Source: an uncultured Eubacteriales bacterium (lineage in GTDB: Bacteria > Bacillota > Clostridia > Peptostreptococcales > Anaerovoracaceae). Taken from it: a stretch of 64,000 nt of DNA. The stretch is taken from the NCBI GenBank assembly GCA_900315125.1, contig OMXT01000001.1:17747-81746 (forward strand). Reading direction: 5' to 3'. Positions 27,984 through 36,315 of the stretch are shown piece after piece (position 1 is the first letter of the stretch; every line of letters begins with the position of its first letter). A model generated the notes under the pieces. That model was not told the origin of the DNA, did not search any database, and worked only from the letters and a program-made list of their open reading frames with translations. The position numbers were made by a program, and so were the translations under genes.

Positions 27984-28040
27984 TTGACATAGCGTGATAA
28001 TAATTGTAATATTATAAATAATTAAATGTAAGCACTTACA
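27984..28040 (+). promoter_or_regulatory. uxaC promoter with downstream operator O4
   Basis: TTGACA at 27984-27989, 17-base spacer, TAATAT at 28007-28012: near-consensus sigma-A promoter. The palindrome TGTAAGCACTTACA at 28027-28040 lies just after the expected start site, before the RBS GGAG (28045-28048). A second, separately repressed transcription start within the island. Confidence 0.88.
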
Positions 28041-28053
28041 AAATGGAGACGAA

Positions 28054-29472
28054 ATGTTTAATAATAATGATTACATGCTCGGTAATAAAACAGCTAAATA
28101 CTTATATCATAGATATTGTGAGAATTTACCGATTATTGACTACCATTGTCACGTAAGTCCAAGAGAGATTTGCGAAGACACGGAATTTGAGAATATTACT
28201 CAGGTTTGGTTGTATCATGACCATTATAAATGGAGGATTATGCGAGCTTGTGGGGTTGATGAACGATATATTACGGGTAATGCCACGGATTACGAAAAGT
28301 TTTTAAAATATGCTGAGGCATTGGAGATGGCTATCGGAAATCCGGTGTATATTTGGAGTCATATGGAGCTTGAAAAGTACTTTGGAGTTAAAGAACCTCT
28401 TAATCCAAGAACAGCAGATAGTATATGGCATAAATGTAACGCGATTATTAGAGATGAACACTTGTCTGCCAGAAAAATTATTCGTGACTCGGATGTGGAG
28501 CTCATCTGTACTACTGACGATCCTTGCGATGATTTGAGATGGCACAGAGAAATAGAACAAGATCGCGACTTTCATACGCGGGTTATACCAACTTGGAGGC
28601 CTGACCGTTTTTTGAATATCGAGAATAATCAATTCTCAGATGCTGTTAAGGAATTGGAAGGTGTCAGTGGAAAAGAAATTAATAGTTATAATGATTTTAT
28701 TCATGCATTGCAGGAAAGAATGCGTTTCTTTAATTCAAATGGCACATGCATAGCGGACCACGGTATTGATACGGTTCCATTTCGAAAAATTTCAAATGAG
28801 GAAGTTAATACGATATTTAAGAAAAGGTTACGCGGACAGCCTGTGAACGGAGAGGAAGCTGAAGCGTATAAAACACAGTTACTGATTTCTTTAGCAGAAA
28901 GCTACAATGAATTTGATTGGGCGATGCAGATTCATTATGGATGTGAGAGGAATGTCAACACTCGCATGTATCGTAAACTAGGACCTGATACAGGATATGA
29001 TGTGATATTGGATGAAAATAACGGAAGAAAACTGACGGCTCTCCTTGATCAAATTGAACAAACGAGCAAATTGCCTAGGATAATTCTGTATTCTCTGAAC
29101 CCGGCGGACGATGCTCTTATTGATAGTATTATTGGGGCATTTCAAAATGGTACAACAGGTACATTGATGCAGCACGGATCTGCATGGTGGTTTAACGATA
29201 ATAAAGTTGGAATTGAGCATATGCTTGATTCACTAGCGGCTAGGGGCGTTTTAGGTGAGTTTATTGGAATGCTCACTGATTCGCGAAGTTTTTTATCTTA
29301 CACGCGACATGATTATTTTAGAAGACTCTTGTGCAATCGTGTTGGAAAATGGGTTGAGGATGGATCATATCCTTACGACGAAGAGAGTTTGAAAGAGATA
29401 GTCGTAGGAATTTCGTATAGTAATGCAAAAAAATATTTTGGATTTGAAGGGGGTGCAACCGTTGGATCATGA
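28054..29472 (+). CDS. uxaC: Uronate (glucuronate/galacturonate) isomerase
   Basis: 472 residues. Amidohydrolase-like fold with the metal-binding [13 protein letters not shown] near residue 28. Family segments include [27 protein letters not shown] and [21 protein letters not shown] near the C-terminus. Interconverts D-glucuronate and D-fructuronate, and D-galacturonate and D-tagaturonate, the entry step for both branches encoded here. Its end overlaps the ABC ATPase start. Confidence 0.95.
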   Translation: MFNNNDYMLGNKTAKYLYHRYCENLPIIDYHCHVSPREICEDTEFENITQVWLYHDHYKWRIMRACGVDERYITGNATDYEKFLKYAEALEMAIGNPVYIWSHMELEKYFGVKEPLNPRTADSIWHKCNAIIRDEHLSARKIIRDSDVELICTTDDPCDDLRWHREIEQDRDFHTRVIPTWRPDRFLNIENNQFSDAVKELEGVSGKEINSYNDFIHALQERMRFFNSNGTCIADHGIDTVPFRKISNEEVNTIFKKRLRGQPVNGEEAEAYKTQLLISLAESYNEFDWAMQIHYGCERNVNTRMYRKLGPDTGYDVILDENNGRKLTALLDQIEQTSKLPRIILYSLNPADDALIDSIIGAFQNGTTGTLMQHGSAWWFNDNKVGIEHMLDSLAARGVLGEFIGMLTDSRSFLSYTRHDYFRRLLCNRVGKWVEDGSYPYDEESLKEIVVGISYSNAKKYFGFEGGATVGS

Positions 29473-30211
29473 AGAAAATGATATTTTCCTAAGTGTTAGA
29501 GAGTTGAAGAAAAGTTTTGGAAATAATCAGGTATTAAAGGGTATCGATCTTGATGTTAAGAAAGGAGAAGTTATTGCTATCATAGGCCCATCGGGTTGCG
29601 GCAAGAGTACATTTATCCGAAGCCTTATCTTCCTTGAAATTCCGGACAGTGGAAAGATTGTCTTAAAAGGAAAAGATTTGATGACCATGAATAAAAAAGA
29701 AAGGGCATCAGCATTAAAACCGGTTGGCATGGTATTTCAGCAGTTTAATCTTTTTCCACATAAGACTGTGATAGATAATTTGACTATGGCACCAATGTTG
29801 GTTCAAAAAATGTCAAAAGATAAGGCAACAGAAAAGGGCCTACAGTATTTGGAAAAAGTAAAATTATTGGATAAGAAAGATTCTTATCCAGCAAATCTAT
29901 CTGGAGGACAACAACAGCGTGTATCCATCGCAAGAACGTTATGTATGGAACCAGAACTGATTCTGTTTGATGAACCAACATCAGCATTAGATCCTGAAAT
30001 GGTTGGTGAGGTTCTCGATGTAATGAAGAATCTGGCGGAAGCGGGACAGACAATGATTGTAGTTACTCATGAGATGGCATTTGCAAGAGAGGTAGCTGAT
30101 AGGGTTGTATTTATTAATGAGGGTGTAATCCAGGAAAACACCACACCAGAGAATTTCTTTGATAATCCGCACAATGAACGTCTGAAAGAGTTTCTTTCTA
30201 AGATGCTTTGA
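29462..30211 (+). CDS. ABC importer ATP-binding protein, polar amino acid (PAAT) type
   Basis: About 249 residues if translation begins at TTG 29462, which has AGGGGG eight bases upstream; an ATG at 29423 in the same frame is deeper inside uxaC. Walker A is GPSGCGKST, the Q-loop [16 protein letters not shown], the signature [13 protein letters not shown], Walker [21 protein letters not shown], and the switch His is in VTHEM. Family: GlnQ/HisP-like. Its partners, binding protein (33503) and permease (34501), lie 3-4 kb downstream in the same run of genes. Confidence 0.92.
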   Translation: MDHEENDIFLSVRELKKSFGNNQVLKGIDLDVKKGEVIAIIGPSGCGKSTFIRSLIFLEIPDSGKIVLKGKDLMTMNKKERASALKPVGMVFQQFNLFPHKTVIDNLTMAPMLVQKMSKDKATEKGLQYLEKVKLLDKKDSYPANLSGGQQQRVSIARTLCMEPELILFDEPTSALDPEMVGEVLDVMKNLAEAGQTMIVVTHEMAFAREVADRVVFINEGVIQENTTPENFFDNPHNERLKEFLSKML

Positions 30212-30260
30212 TGTATCTATTAATTGTAAATTATTGCTTTAATGATGAGGAGGTTTGAGA

Positions 30261-31013
30261 ATGGGATTGATTAAGATCTCAAAAAGAAAAGATGTGCACT
30301 TTGAATACACAGATGGTTACAGTGAAGTCAAGGCATTACCCGGGGAGTGTGAGGAGGCTACAATTACAAGGTGTTCTTTATTACCAGGCAAATCAATAAA
30401 ACCGAATGTTTATTCGACGGTGGAACACACACAAGTATTTATGTTCCTTACGGGCAAGGGTTATGTTGTCACTCCTAGAAAAGGGTTCAATGTAAAAAAT
30501 GAATTTGCGATCTTTGTACCAGATTATGATACTGAGAATTTTGAGATTGTTTGTTCCACAGATAGCAAGACGCCGCTTGAATATCTTCACATAGTGACAA
30601 AACTGAATGATTATGATAAGCATGCTTTATGGAATTCTAAGATGAGACTGCCGAGATTCAGGACATTAGACGATGGCTGGAGTTATTATGAATCATTCAA
30701 GAAAGAAAATATTACTTCAAAAATGCTCTTGGAGCATAGAAATCTCGGGAGAGTATCGTGTGGAGCGGTATTAGGAGAAGGGCCTTGTGAGGTTGGGCAG
30801 CATATTCATACTGATATTCTTCAATGGTACATAGTATTACCCGGTTCCAGGATTCAATATACAGCAGGTGATGAGTCCGTTGTTCTTGAGGGAGGTGACA
30901 TAAGTTATACGCCTTGTGGATACTATCATGGGACGAAGGTGGAGAATGGAGATGCTCTCGATTATATATGGTTTGAAATGGTAAAGGACTTATATCCTGG
31001 TGAAATTGACTGA
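30261..31013 (+). CDS. Two-domain cupin protein, first tandem copy
   Basis: 250 residues from ATG 30261; GAGGAGG at 30247-30253 is seven bases before it. Two cupin-like halves (about residues 25-125 and 150-245). The second half carries a metal-site pattern: HIHTDILQWYIVLPG (His-x-His, then Gln where Glu is usual) and GDISYTPCGYYHG. Function not established; bicupins in uronate operons may isomerise keto-deoxy or unsaturated uronates, as KduI and KdgF (also cupins) do, but the similarity here is only at fold level. The neighbour at 31026 is a clear paralogue. Confidence 0.7.
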   Translation: MGLIKISKRKDVHFEYTDGYSEVKALPGECEEATITRCSLLPGKSIKPNVYSTVEHTQVFMFLTGKGYVVTPRKGFNVKNEFAIFVPDYDTENFEIVCSTDSKTPLEYLHIVTKLNDYDKHALWNSKMRLPRFRTLDDGWSYYESFKKENITSKMLLEHRNLGRVSCGAVLGEGPCEVGQHIHTDILQWYIVLPGSRIQYTAGDESVVLEGGDISYTPCGYYHGTKVENGDALDYIWFEMVKDLYPGEID

Positions 31014-31025
31014 TGGGGGTTATTT

Positions 31026-31790
31026 ATGTCATTGGTAAAAGTATCTAGATTAAAAGATGTAGTGTTTGAATATGATAATAATGGATTAGCAAGAACACCA
31101 ATTCTGACTGGCGAATGCAAGGACTGCGAAATAGAGAGGGTATCGTTAAAACCAGGATGCGATTGGACACCGGACTTATACAAGTTGGAGGAGCATAATC
31201 AAGTTTTCCTGTTCATGGACGGTGAAGGATATGTGAGAACCCCGCGCGAAGTGTTCAATATTGATGAGCAGGCTGTGTTTGTACCGGAATTTGATAAAGA
31301 ACAATTCACAATACATTGTTCCCCTAAATCAAAAAAGCCGCTTATGATTATGCATGCCGTATCAGAAATTAATGATTATGATCTTAATTGTCTTAGAAAT
31401 GCACGTATGGCATTACCGCGTTTCAGGAGATTATCAGAGGCATGGTTATATAAAGAACATAATACCGCTGAAAATGTTCAACAACTTACACTTCTGGAGC
31501 ACAGAAATCTTGGGCGGTTGTCAATGGGCGGGACAATTGATCAGGGGCCAACTGAGGTTGGGTCTCATATTCATAATGAACTGGAACAATGGTATATTGC
31601 ACTCCCAGGATCAAAGTTCACTTATTTTGCAGAAAAAGATGGTGTGAGAGAAGAAATTGAAATTAGAGAAGGCGATATCACGTTTACTGCTCATAGTACG
31701 CATCATGGATCATGGTGCAAAGAAGGTGAAGCTTATAAGTACATTTGGTTTGAGTTATGTACAAACGGGTATCCTGGTGATTTAGCATGA
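31026..31790 (+). CDS. Two-domain cupin protein, second tandem copy
   Basis: 254 residues; GGGGG a few bases before the ATG. Same architecture as the preceding gene, with shared blocks such as LLEHRNLGR, EVGxHIH and YIWFE. Its second cupin has the full motif HIHNELEQWYIALPG (His-x-His-x3-Glu) and GDITFTAHSTHHGS. The Glu is present here and replaced by Gln at the matching place in the first copy, which suggests divided tasks or a hetero-oligomer. Overlaps the next gene by four bases (ATGA). Confidence 0.7.
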   Translation: MSLVKVSRLKDVVFEYDNNGLARTPILTGECKDCEIERVSLKPGCDWTPDLYKLEEHNQVFLFMDGEGYVRTPREVFNIDEQAVFVPEFDKEQFTIHCSPKSKKPLMIMHAVSEINDYDLNCLRNARMALPRFRRLSEAWLYKEHNTAENVQQLTLLEHRNLGRLSMGGTIDQGPTEVGSHIHNELEQWYIALPGSKFTYFAEKDGVREEIEIREGDITFTAHSTHHGSWCKEGEAYKYIWFELCTNGYPGDLA

Positions 31791-32629
31791 TAACAAATCG
31801 CTTATTGACAAGCAACAGTACGTTCTTGAAGTTGCCATTTTCTGATTTTGTATATTCCACAGAGAAAGTTGGTATAAATGAAATCGATTTAGCACTTGCG
31901 GCGCCACATGTATATATTGATAGCAAAGAATGTCTTGATATAAGCGGTATTCGAGAATACCGAAGGAGTGGACGATTAACCGTAAAGTCGGCTAGCGTTT
32001 GCGCATATAGATATTCTATTTGTGCAGACAGCAGTACTATGCAGGGGAAGAAGAGCCTTGAGTATTATAAACGCTGTATAGAGTTTGCTTCCTTGGTTGG
32101 CGCTGATATGTTACAAATTAATGCATCAGGTGCATGCTTCGATTATGAGAAAGACAGATTATTATCAAATGCAGCGCGGATGCTGAACCAATTAGTTATA
32201 ACTGCGAAAAATCAAAATGTTGTTTTGCTATTAGGGACTGTTCTAGGAAAGGAGAGCGATAGAAACCAAACTACACCAGTATTAACGGGACTTAATGATA
32301 TAAAAGCCATGATAGGGTATATCGATAATATATTTTTGGATGCGTACCTTGATACAGAAGCTGTTTATGTGGCTGGTGAATCCATAAGCGACTGGGTACA
32401 TGCATTAGGGACGAAAGTAAGACTAATCCGTTTCGCAGATGGAAATTACAATGGATATCGTATCTGGGGAGACGGTTGCTTGCCTGTAAATAAAATGATG
32501 AATGAAATAAAAGAAAATATGTATATGGGTTATCTGTCGACAGCTTTGCCAGGGGAATATTATCTCGCTTCTCCAGAAATACCTTTCGCGAAAAATATTG
32601 CGGCACTTCAGGAGGTAATGGGAATTTAA
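31787..32629 (+). CDS. TIM-barrel isomerase-like protein lacking the usual metal ligands
   Basis: 280 residues. Aligns by eye along its C-terminal half with the next gene (shared ESxxDW, FADGN/FLDGN, IWGxG, GYL), which is a xylose-isomerase-like (AP endonuclease 2 superfamily) protein. At the four metal positions of that neighbour (E154, D187, H213, E251) this protein has G150, D185, R215 and A253, so three of four ligands are gone. Probably non-catalytic or changed in function. Translation is coupled to the cupin before it (ATGA) and the isomerase after it (one base gap). Confidence 0.75.
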   Translation: MITNRLLTSNSTFLKLPFSDFVYSTEKVGINEIDLALAAPHVYIDSKECLDISGIREYRRSGRLTVKSASVCAYRYSICADSSTMQGKKSLEYYKRCIEFASLVGADMLQINASGACFDYEKDRLLSNAARMLNQLVITAKNQNVVLLLGTVLGKESDRNQTTPVLTGLNDIKAMIGYIDNIFLDAYLDTEAVYVAGESISDWVHALGTKVRLIRFADGNYNGYRIWGDGCLPVNKMMNEIKENMYMGYLSTALPGEYYLASPEIPFAKNIAALQEVMGI

Positions 32630-32630
32630 T

Positions 32631-33464
32631 ATGGCGATCATAGATGAAAAACAGATTGTAGCGATGAACCAGCATTATAAGCGTTTCAGCCTTGATTATT
32701 TCTTAGACTGCCAGCAACGAGTAGGATACAAAAATATCGAGTTTTGGCTGGGTGCTTCCCACTTTTTTATCGATGCAAATAGTTATGAAGATACAGGTCC
32801 AATTAAAAGAAAATTTAGAGATCACGGTCTCCAAATCGTATCTGTGACCACACCTAGCATGGCATATCAGTATCAATATGCAGCTCCAAATAAGGAGTTA
32901 CTGGAGAAAAGTTACAATTATTTTATAAATGGGCTGCATGCTGCATATGATTTTGGGGCAAAGATAATTGTTATAAATTCCGGGTGGGGTTACCTGAATG
33001 AATCAAACTATGATATGAAAATGCGATTGCAGGAGGGTTTGTATTATTTACTAGAGGAAGCTAAAGGTCTAGGGATAATCTGTGCAATGGAAACATTGAG
33101 GAATGATGAAACGAATATCGTTAATAATCTGGAGAAATTGAAGGGGTTTTATGAAGAAATGAATCACCCTAATCTGAAGGTGATGATCGATACGATCGCA
33201 ACTGGAGCGGCGGGTGAAAGTCTAGACGATTGGTTTAAAACCTTTGGAAAAAGTGTTGTACATATGCATTTTTTAGATGGCAACCCATATGTTCATAACA
33301 TATGGGGGGAAGGCAATACATCTCTACAGCGGCAATTGGATACACTAACAAAGTATAATTATGATGGATATTTAGTTCAGGAAGTTGCTGATGAAAAGTA
33401 TTTCACCGATCCATATGCGGCTGATGTGAAAAATTTCAGAGTATTGCATAGGTTCGTGAGATAA
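32631..33464 (+). CDS. Sugar-phosphate isomerase/epimerase (xylose-isomerase-like TIM barrel)
   Basis: 277 residues. Metal-site residues of the family are intact: E154 (CAMETL), D187 (VMIDT), H213 (VHMHFLDGN) and E251 (YLVQEVAD). The layout resembles FrlC and tagatose/psicose 3-epimerases. Likely epimerises or isomerises a keto sugar or keto acid at C3; substrate unknown. Sits in the uronate operon between its degenerate twin and the ABC binding protein. Confidence 0.8.
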   Translation: MAIIDEKQIVAMNQHYKRFSLDYFLDCQQRVGYKNIEFWLGASHFFIDANSYEDTGPIKRKFRDHGLQIVSVTTPSMAYQYQYAAPNKELLEKSYNYFINGLHAAYDFGAKIIVINSGWGYLNESNYDMKMRLQEGLYYLLEEAKGLGIICAMETLRNDETNIVNNLEKLKGFYEEMNHPNLKVMIDTIATGAAGESLDDWFKTFGKSVVHMHFLDGNPYVHNIWGEGNTSLQRQLDTLTKYNYDGYLVQEVADEKYFTDPYAADVKNFRVLHRFVR

Positions 33465-33502
33465 AAAATTGAATCTTTGAGTCTAAAGAGGAGGAATTTA
33501 CA

Positions 33503-34354
33503 ATGAAAAGAAAGCAAAAAAGTTTAGTGGCGCTATTATTGGTCGTTGCATGCGCTGTGTTTATGACTACAGCGTGCGGAAAGTCAGAAAGTGAACCGAG
33601 TAGCAGTACTGCAAAAGACACATCTCTTTCAGATGTAATGGATCGTGGAGTCTTAAATGTAGCAGCGGAAGGAAATTGGACTCCTTATGTATATAAAGAT
33701 CCTAAATCCGGAAAATTGGTTGGTTTTGAAGTAGAGGTTGCAAAGGAGATAGGAAAGAGACTAGGCGTAAAGGTTAAGGAAGTGCCTGCGGATTCTTGGG
33801 ATTCCGCTATGGCTGGTTTGGATAACGGGATGTATGATGTCCTTATATGCGGAGCCGGTCCTACTCCAGAAAGAAAGAAAATATATGAGGTCGGTAAGCC
33901 TTATGGTGAACAGGTTATTGGATTAGCGGTAGCTAAGGATAATGATTCTATTAAGGATTGGAAGGATCTTAAGGGAAAGACATCAGCTAATTCGCTGAGT
34001 TCATCTTCTGGAAAAATTGCAAGAAAATATGGTGCGGATTTAGTTGAAGCCTCCCTGGATGAAGGTATGAAACTTATTAAGCGAGGCGATGCAGATTGTA
34101 CTGTCAACGATGTATATGCTTTGAACCAGTATATTAAAGCGAATCCGAATTGTGGTATTGAAGTCAGACTTATCTATAAACCTGATCACGCATATGAGAT
34201 TCAGTCTGCACCACTCTTGCCAAAGGGATCCAAAGCTCTGTGTAATAAGATAGACGAGATAACACAGGAGATGATTAAAGACGGAACCTGCTACAAGTTA
34301 TGTAAGAAATATTTCGGCAAAGATTTTGCAGATAATGTAACGTTATATAAATAG
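33503..34354 (+). CDS. ABC importer substrate-binding lipoprotein, PAAT family
   Basis: 283 residues. Signal peptide with Lys/Arg-rich start and lipobox TTAC, Cys at residue 25. Family-3 binding protein: DRGVLNVAAEGNWTPYVYKDPKSG, LVGFEVEVAKEIGKRLGVKV, the ligand loop PTPERKKIYEVGKPYG and NDVYALNQYI. RBS GAGGAGGAA. Homologues bind amino acids or opines; the setting inside a uronate operon suggests a uronate or a glycosylated/amidated uronate instead (inference). Confidence 0.9.
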   Translation: MKRKQKSLVALLLVVACAVFMTTACGKSESEPSSSTAKDTSLSDVMDRGVLNVAAEGNWTPYVYKDPKSGKLVGFEVEVAKEIGKRLGVKVKEVPADSWDSAMAGLDNGMYDVLICGAGPTPERKKIYEVGKPYGEQVIGLAVAKDNDSIKDWKDLKGKTSANSLSSSSGKIARKYGADLVEASLDEGMKLIKRGDADCTVNDVYALNQYIKANPNCGIEVRLIYKPDHAYEIQSAPLLPKGSKALCNKIDEITQEMIKDGTCYKLCKKYFGKDFADNVTLYK

Positions 34355-34399
34355 ATAATAATTGAATGATGTTATTGCAGTGAGTGTTCCTAATTAACT

Positions 34400-34475
34400 A
34401 TTGTGGTGTCATCGGTTAATTGATCGATTGCAAATGACCAGTTTATCGATCTTTAATAATCAATGACACCGCAAT
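34400..34475 (+). promoter_or_regulatory. Large stem-loop between binding protein and permease genes
   Basis: Thirteen-base outer stem ATTGTGGTGTCAT / ATGACACCGCAAT (34400-34412 and 34463-34475, one wobble), with ATCGAT on each side inside. No T-run follows. Likely an mRNA-stabilising or processing hairpin that lets the binding protein outnumber the permease. Confidence 0.72.
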
Positions 34476-34500
34476 TTATATGTAGAAAGAGGGTGAAAAT

Positions 34501-35217
34501 ATGGTAGAATACGCAACTATGGGCAATTTTCCCTTGTTTACTATGTCTTTCTGGCCAATGGTCAAAGCAGGAATTTTATATTCAATTCCCATGATGCTCT
34601 TATCCTATGGCTTAGGTTTGGTTGTGGCATTATTTGTGGCACTAGGAAGAATGAGCAAGTTCAAACCTTTGTCACTAGTATGTGCTTTCTATGTATGGGT
34701 GATAAGAGGAACTCCTTTACTCGTGCAGCTTTTTATTATTTTTTATGGATTTCCTACAATAGGAATTAAATGGTCGCCATTTACATCCGCAATTGTGGGG
34801 CTGACAATAAGCCAGGGCGCATATAATTCCGAGGTGATCAGAGGAGCATTAATAGGTATTCCTAAGGGTCAACATGAAGCTCCGCAATCATTAGGCATGA
34901 CGAAGTGGCAAACGCTAATCCACGTGATAATACCGCAAGCCGCATTAACCGCGGTTCCGGCATTAGGAAATTCCTTTATCAGTTTGTTAAAGGATACATC
35001 TCTAACATCTACTCTAACAGTACAGGAAATCTTTATGGCAGCTAGACAGATTAATGCGGTTGCTTATAGACCGATACTGTTATATTGTGAAGCTGCGTTA
35101 GTATATCTGATATTTAGTACGTTTTTAACGTTCTTGCAGAATAAAGTGGAAAAGAGACTTGGCAGACATCTGCAGCCTGAAAACAAGGAAACGAAGAAAA
35201 AGCATGCTAAGGTTTAA
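34501..35217 (+). CDS. ABC importer permease, PAAT family
   Basis: 238 residues, about five membrane segments. Family signature: YVWVIRGTPLLVQLFIIFYG near residue 63 and the EAA-like loop APQSLGMTKWQTLIHVIIPQA near 123. It is the only permease, so it probably works as a homodimer with the ATPase at 29462 and the binding protein at 33503. Stop TAA shares its last base with an ATG (TAATG) at 35217. Confidence 0.92.
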   Translation: MVEYATMGNFPLFTMSFWPMVKAGILYSIPMMLLSYGLGLVVALFVALGRMSKFKPLSLVCAFYVWVIRGTPLLVQLFIIFYGFPTIGIKWSPFTSAIVGLTISQGAYNSEVIRGALIGIPKGQHEAPQSLGMTKWQTLIHVIIPQAALTAVPALGNSFISLLKDTSLTSTLTVQEIFMAARQINAVAYRPILLYCEAALVYLIFSTFLTFLQNKVEKRLGRHLQPENKETKKKHAKV

Positions 35218-35228
35218 TGAGGTGGAAT

Positions 35229-36302
35229 ATGAAAATGACCTTTCGATGGTATGGACCTGAAATGGATTCGATACCACTAAGATATATCAAGCAAATACCT
35301 GGAATGAATGGTGTAGTATCATCGCTGATGGAAATGCAGGCTGGTGCTGATTGGCCTGAAGACAAGATTCAGTCATTAAAAAAACAGGTAAATGATGCGG
35401 GGTTATCATTAGAGGTTATTGAGAGTGTTAATGTGCATGAGGATATAAAACTCGGTCGGTCGACTAGAGATAAATATATTCAGAATTACATCAATACTAT
35501 TCATAAACTAGGGAGAATTGGAGTCAAAGTAATTTGCTACAATTTCATGCCGGTTTTCGATTGGACTAGAACTGATCTAGCTTACTGCTTGCCTGATGGA
35601 TCTACAACAATGCGTTATCAACAAAGCGTAGTCGATCAGATAAAGGATCCCCAACAGTTCGCTAATGAGATACAAAAAAGGACTCAAGGATATGAGATGG
35701 CTGGCTGGGAACCAGAAAGAATGGCAGAGATTAAATCGTTACTTCGAGCATACAAAGAGGTTAGTCATCAAGACTTGTTTAATAATCTCATCTATTTTCT
35801 TAAAGCGATAATGCCAGCATGCCATGAAGCGGAAATTAAAATGGCTATACACCCAGATGATCCGGGTTGGGATATTTTCGGCTTACCTCGCGTTGTGAAC
35901 TCAGCAGAAGGGATTAGGAAACTTTTGGATACAGTAAATGATCCATGTAATTGTTTGACATTTTGCACCGGCTCCTTGGGATCTCGGGCAGACAACGATT
36001 TGCCTGCTATAGCGAGGGAGTTTTGTAGCCGGGGACGAATACCATTTGCTCATATAAGAAATCTAAAGAAAATCGACGGAGAAAATGACTTTTTTGAATC
36101 AGCCCATGTAAGTAGCTGTGGGAGTTTTGATATGTTTGAAATTGTTAAGGCCCTGTATGAATCTGGATTTGACGGATATATTCGTCCGGATCATGGTAGA
36201 ATGATTTGGGACGAACAAGGGCGTGCTGGGTACGGTCTTTATGATAGAGCTTTAGGGGCGGTTTATATAAATGGGCTCTGGGAAGCCATAGAAAAAGGCT
36301 GA
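35229..36302 (+). CDS. uxuA: Mannonate dehydratase
   Basis: 357 residues from ATG 35229; ATGs at 35217 (overlapping the permease stop) and 35235 are also possible, and AGGTGG at 35220-35225 fits 35229/35235 best. UxuA marks: TFRWYGPEMDSIPLRYI at the start, the FxWTRTDLAY segment near residue 115, and the C-terminal FDGYIRPDHGRMI. Also CHEAEIKMAIHPDDPGW with metal-binding residues. Dehydrates D-mannonate to KDG in the glucuronate branch. Confidence 0.93.
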   Translation: MKMTFRWYGPEMDSIPLRYIKQIPGMNGVVSSLMEMQAGADWPEDKIQSLKKQVNDAGLSLEVIESVNVHEDIKLGRSTRDKYIQNYINTIHKLGRIGVKVICYNFMPVFDWTRTDLAYCLPDGSTTMRYQQSVVDQIKDPQQFANEIQKRTQGYEMAGWEPERMAEIKSLLRAYKEVSHQDLFNNLIYFLKAIMPACHEAEIKMAIHPDDPGWDIFGLPRVVNSAEGIRKLLDTVNDPCNCLTFCTGSLGSRADNDLPAIAREFCSRGRIPFAHIRNLKKIDGENDFFESAHVSSCGSFDMFEIVKALYESGFDGYIRPDHGRMIWDEQGRAGYGLYDRALGAVYINGLWEAIEKG

Positions 36303-36315
36303 AGGAGATGATGGC

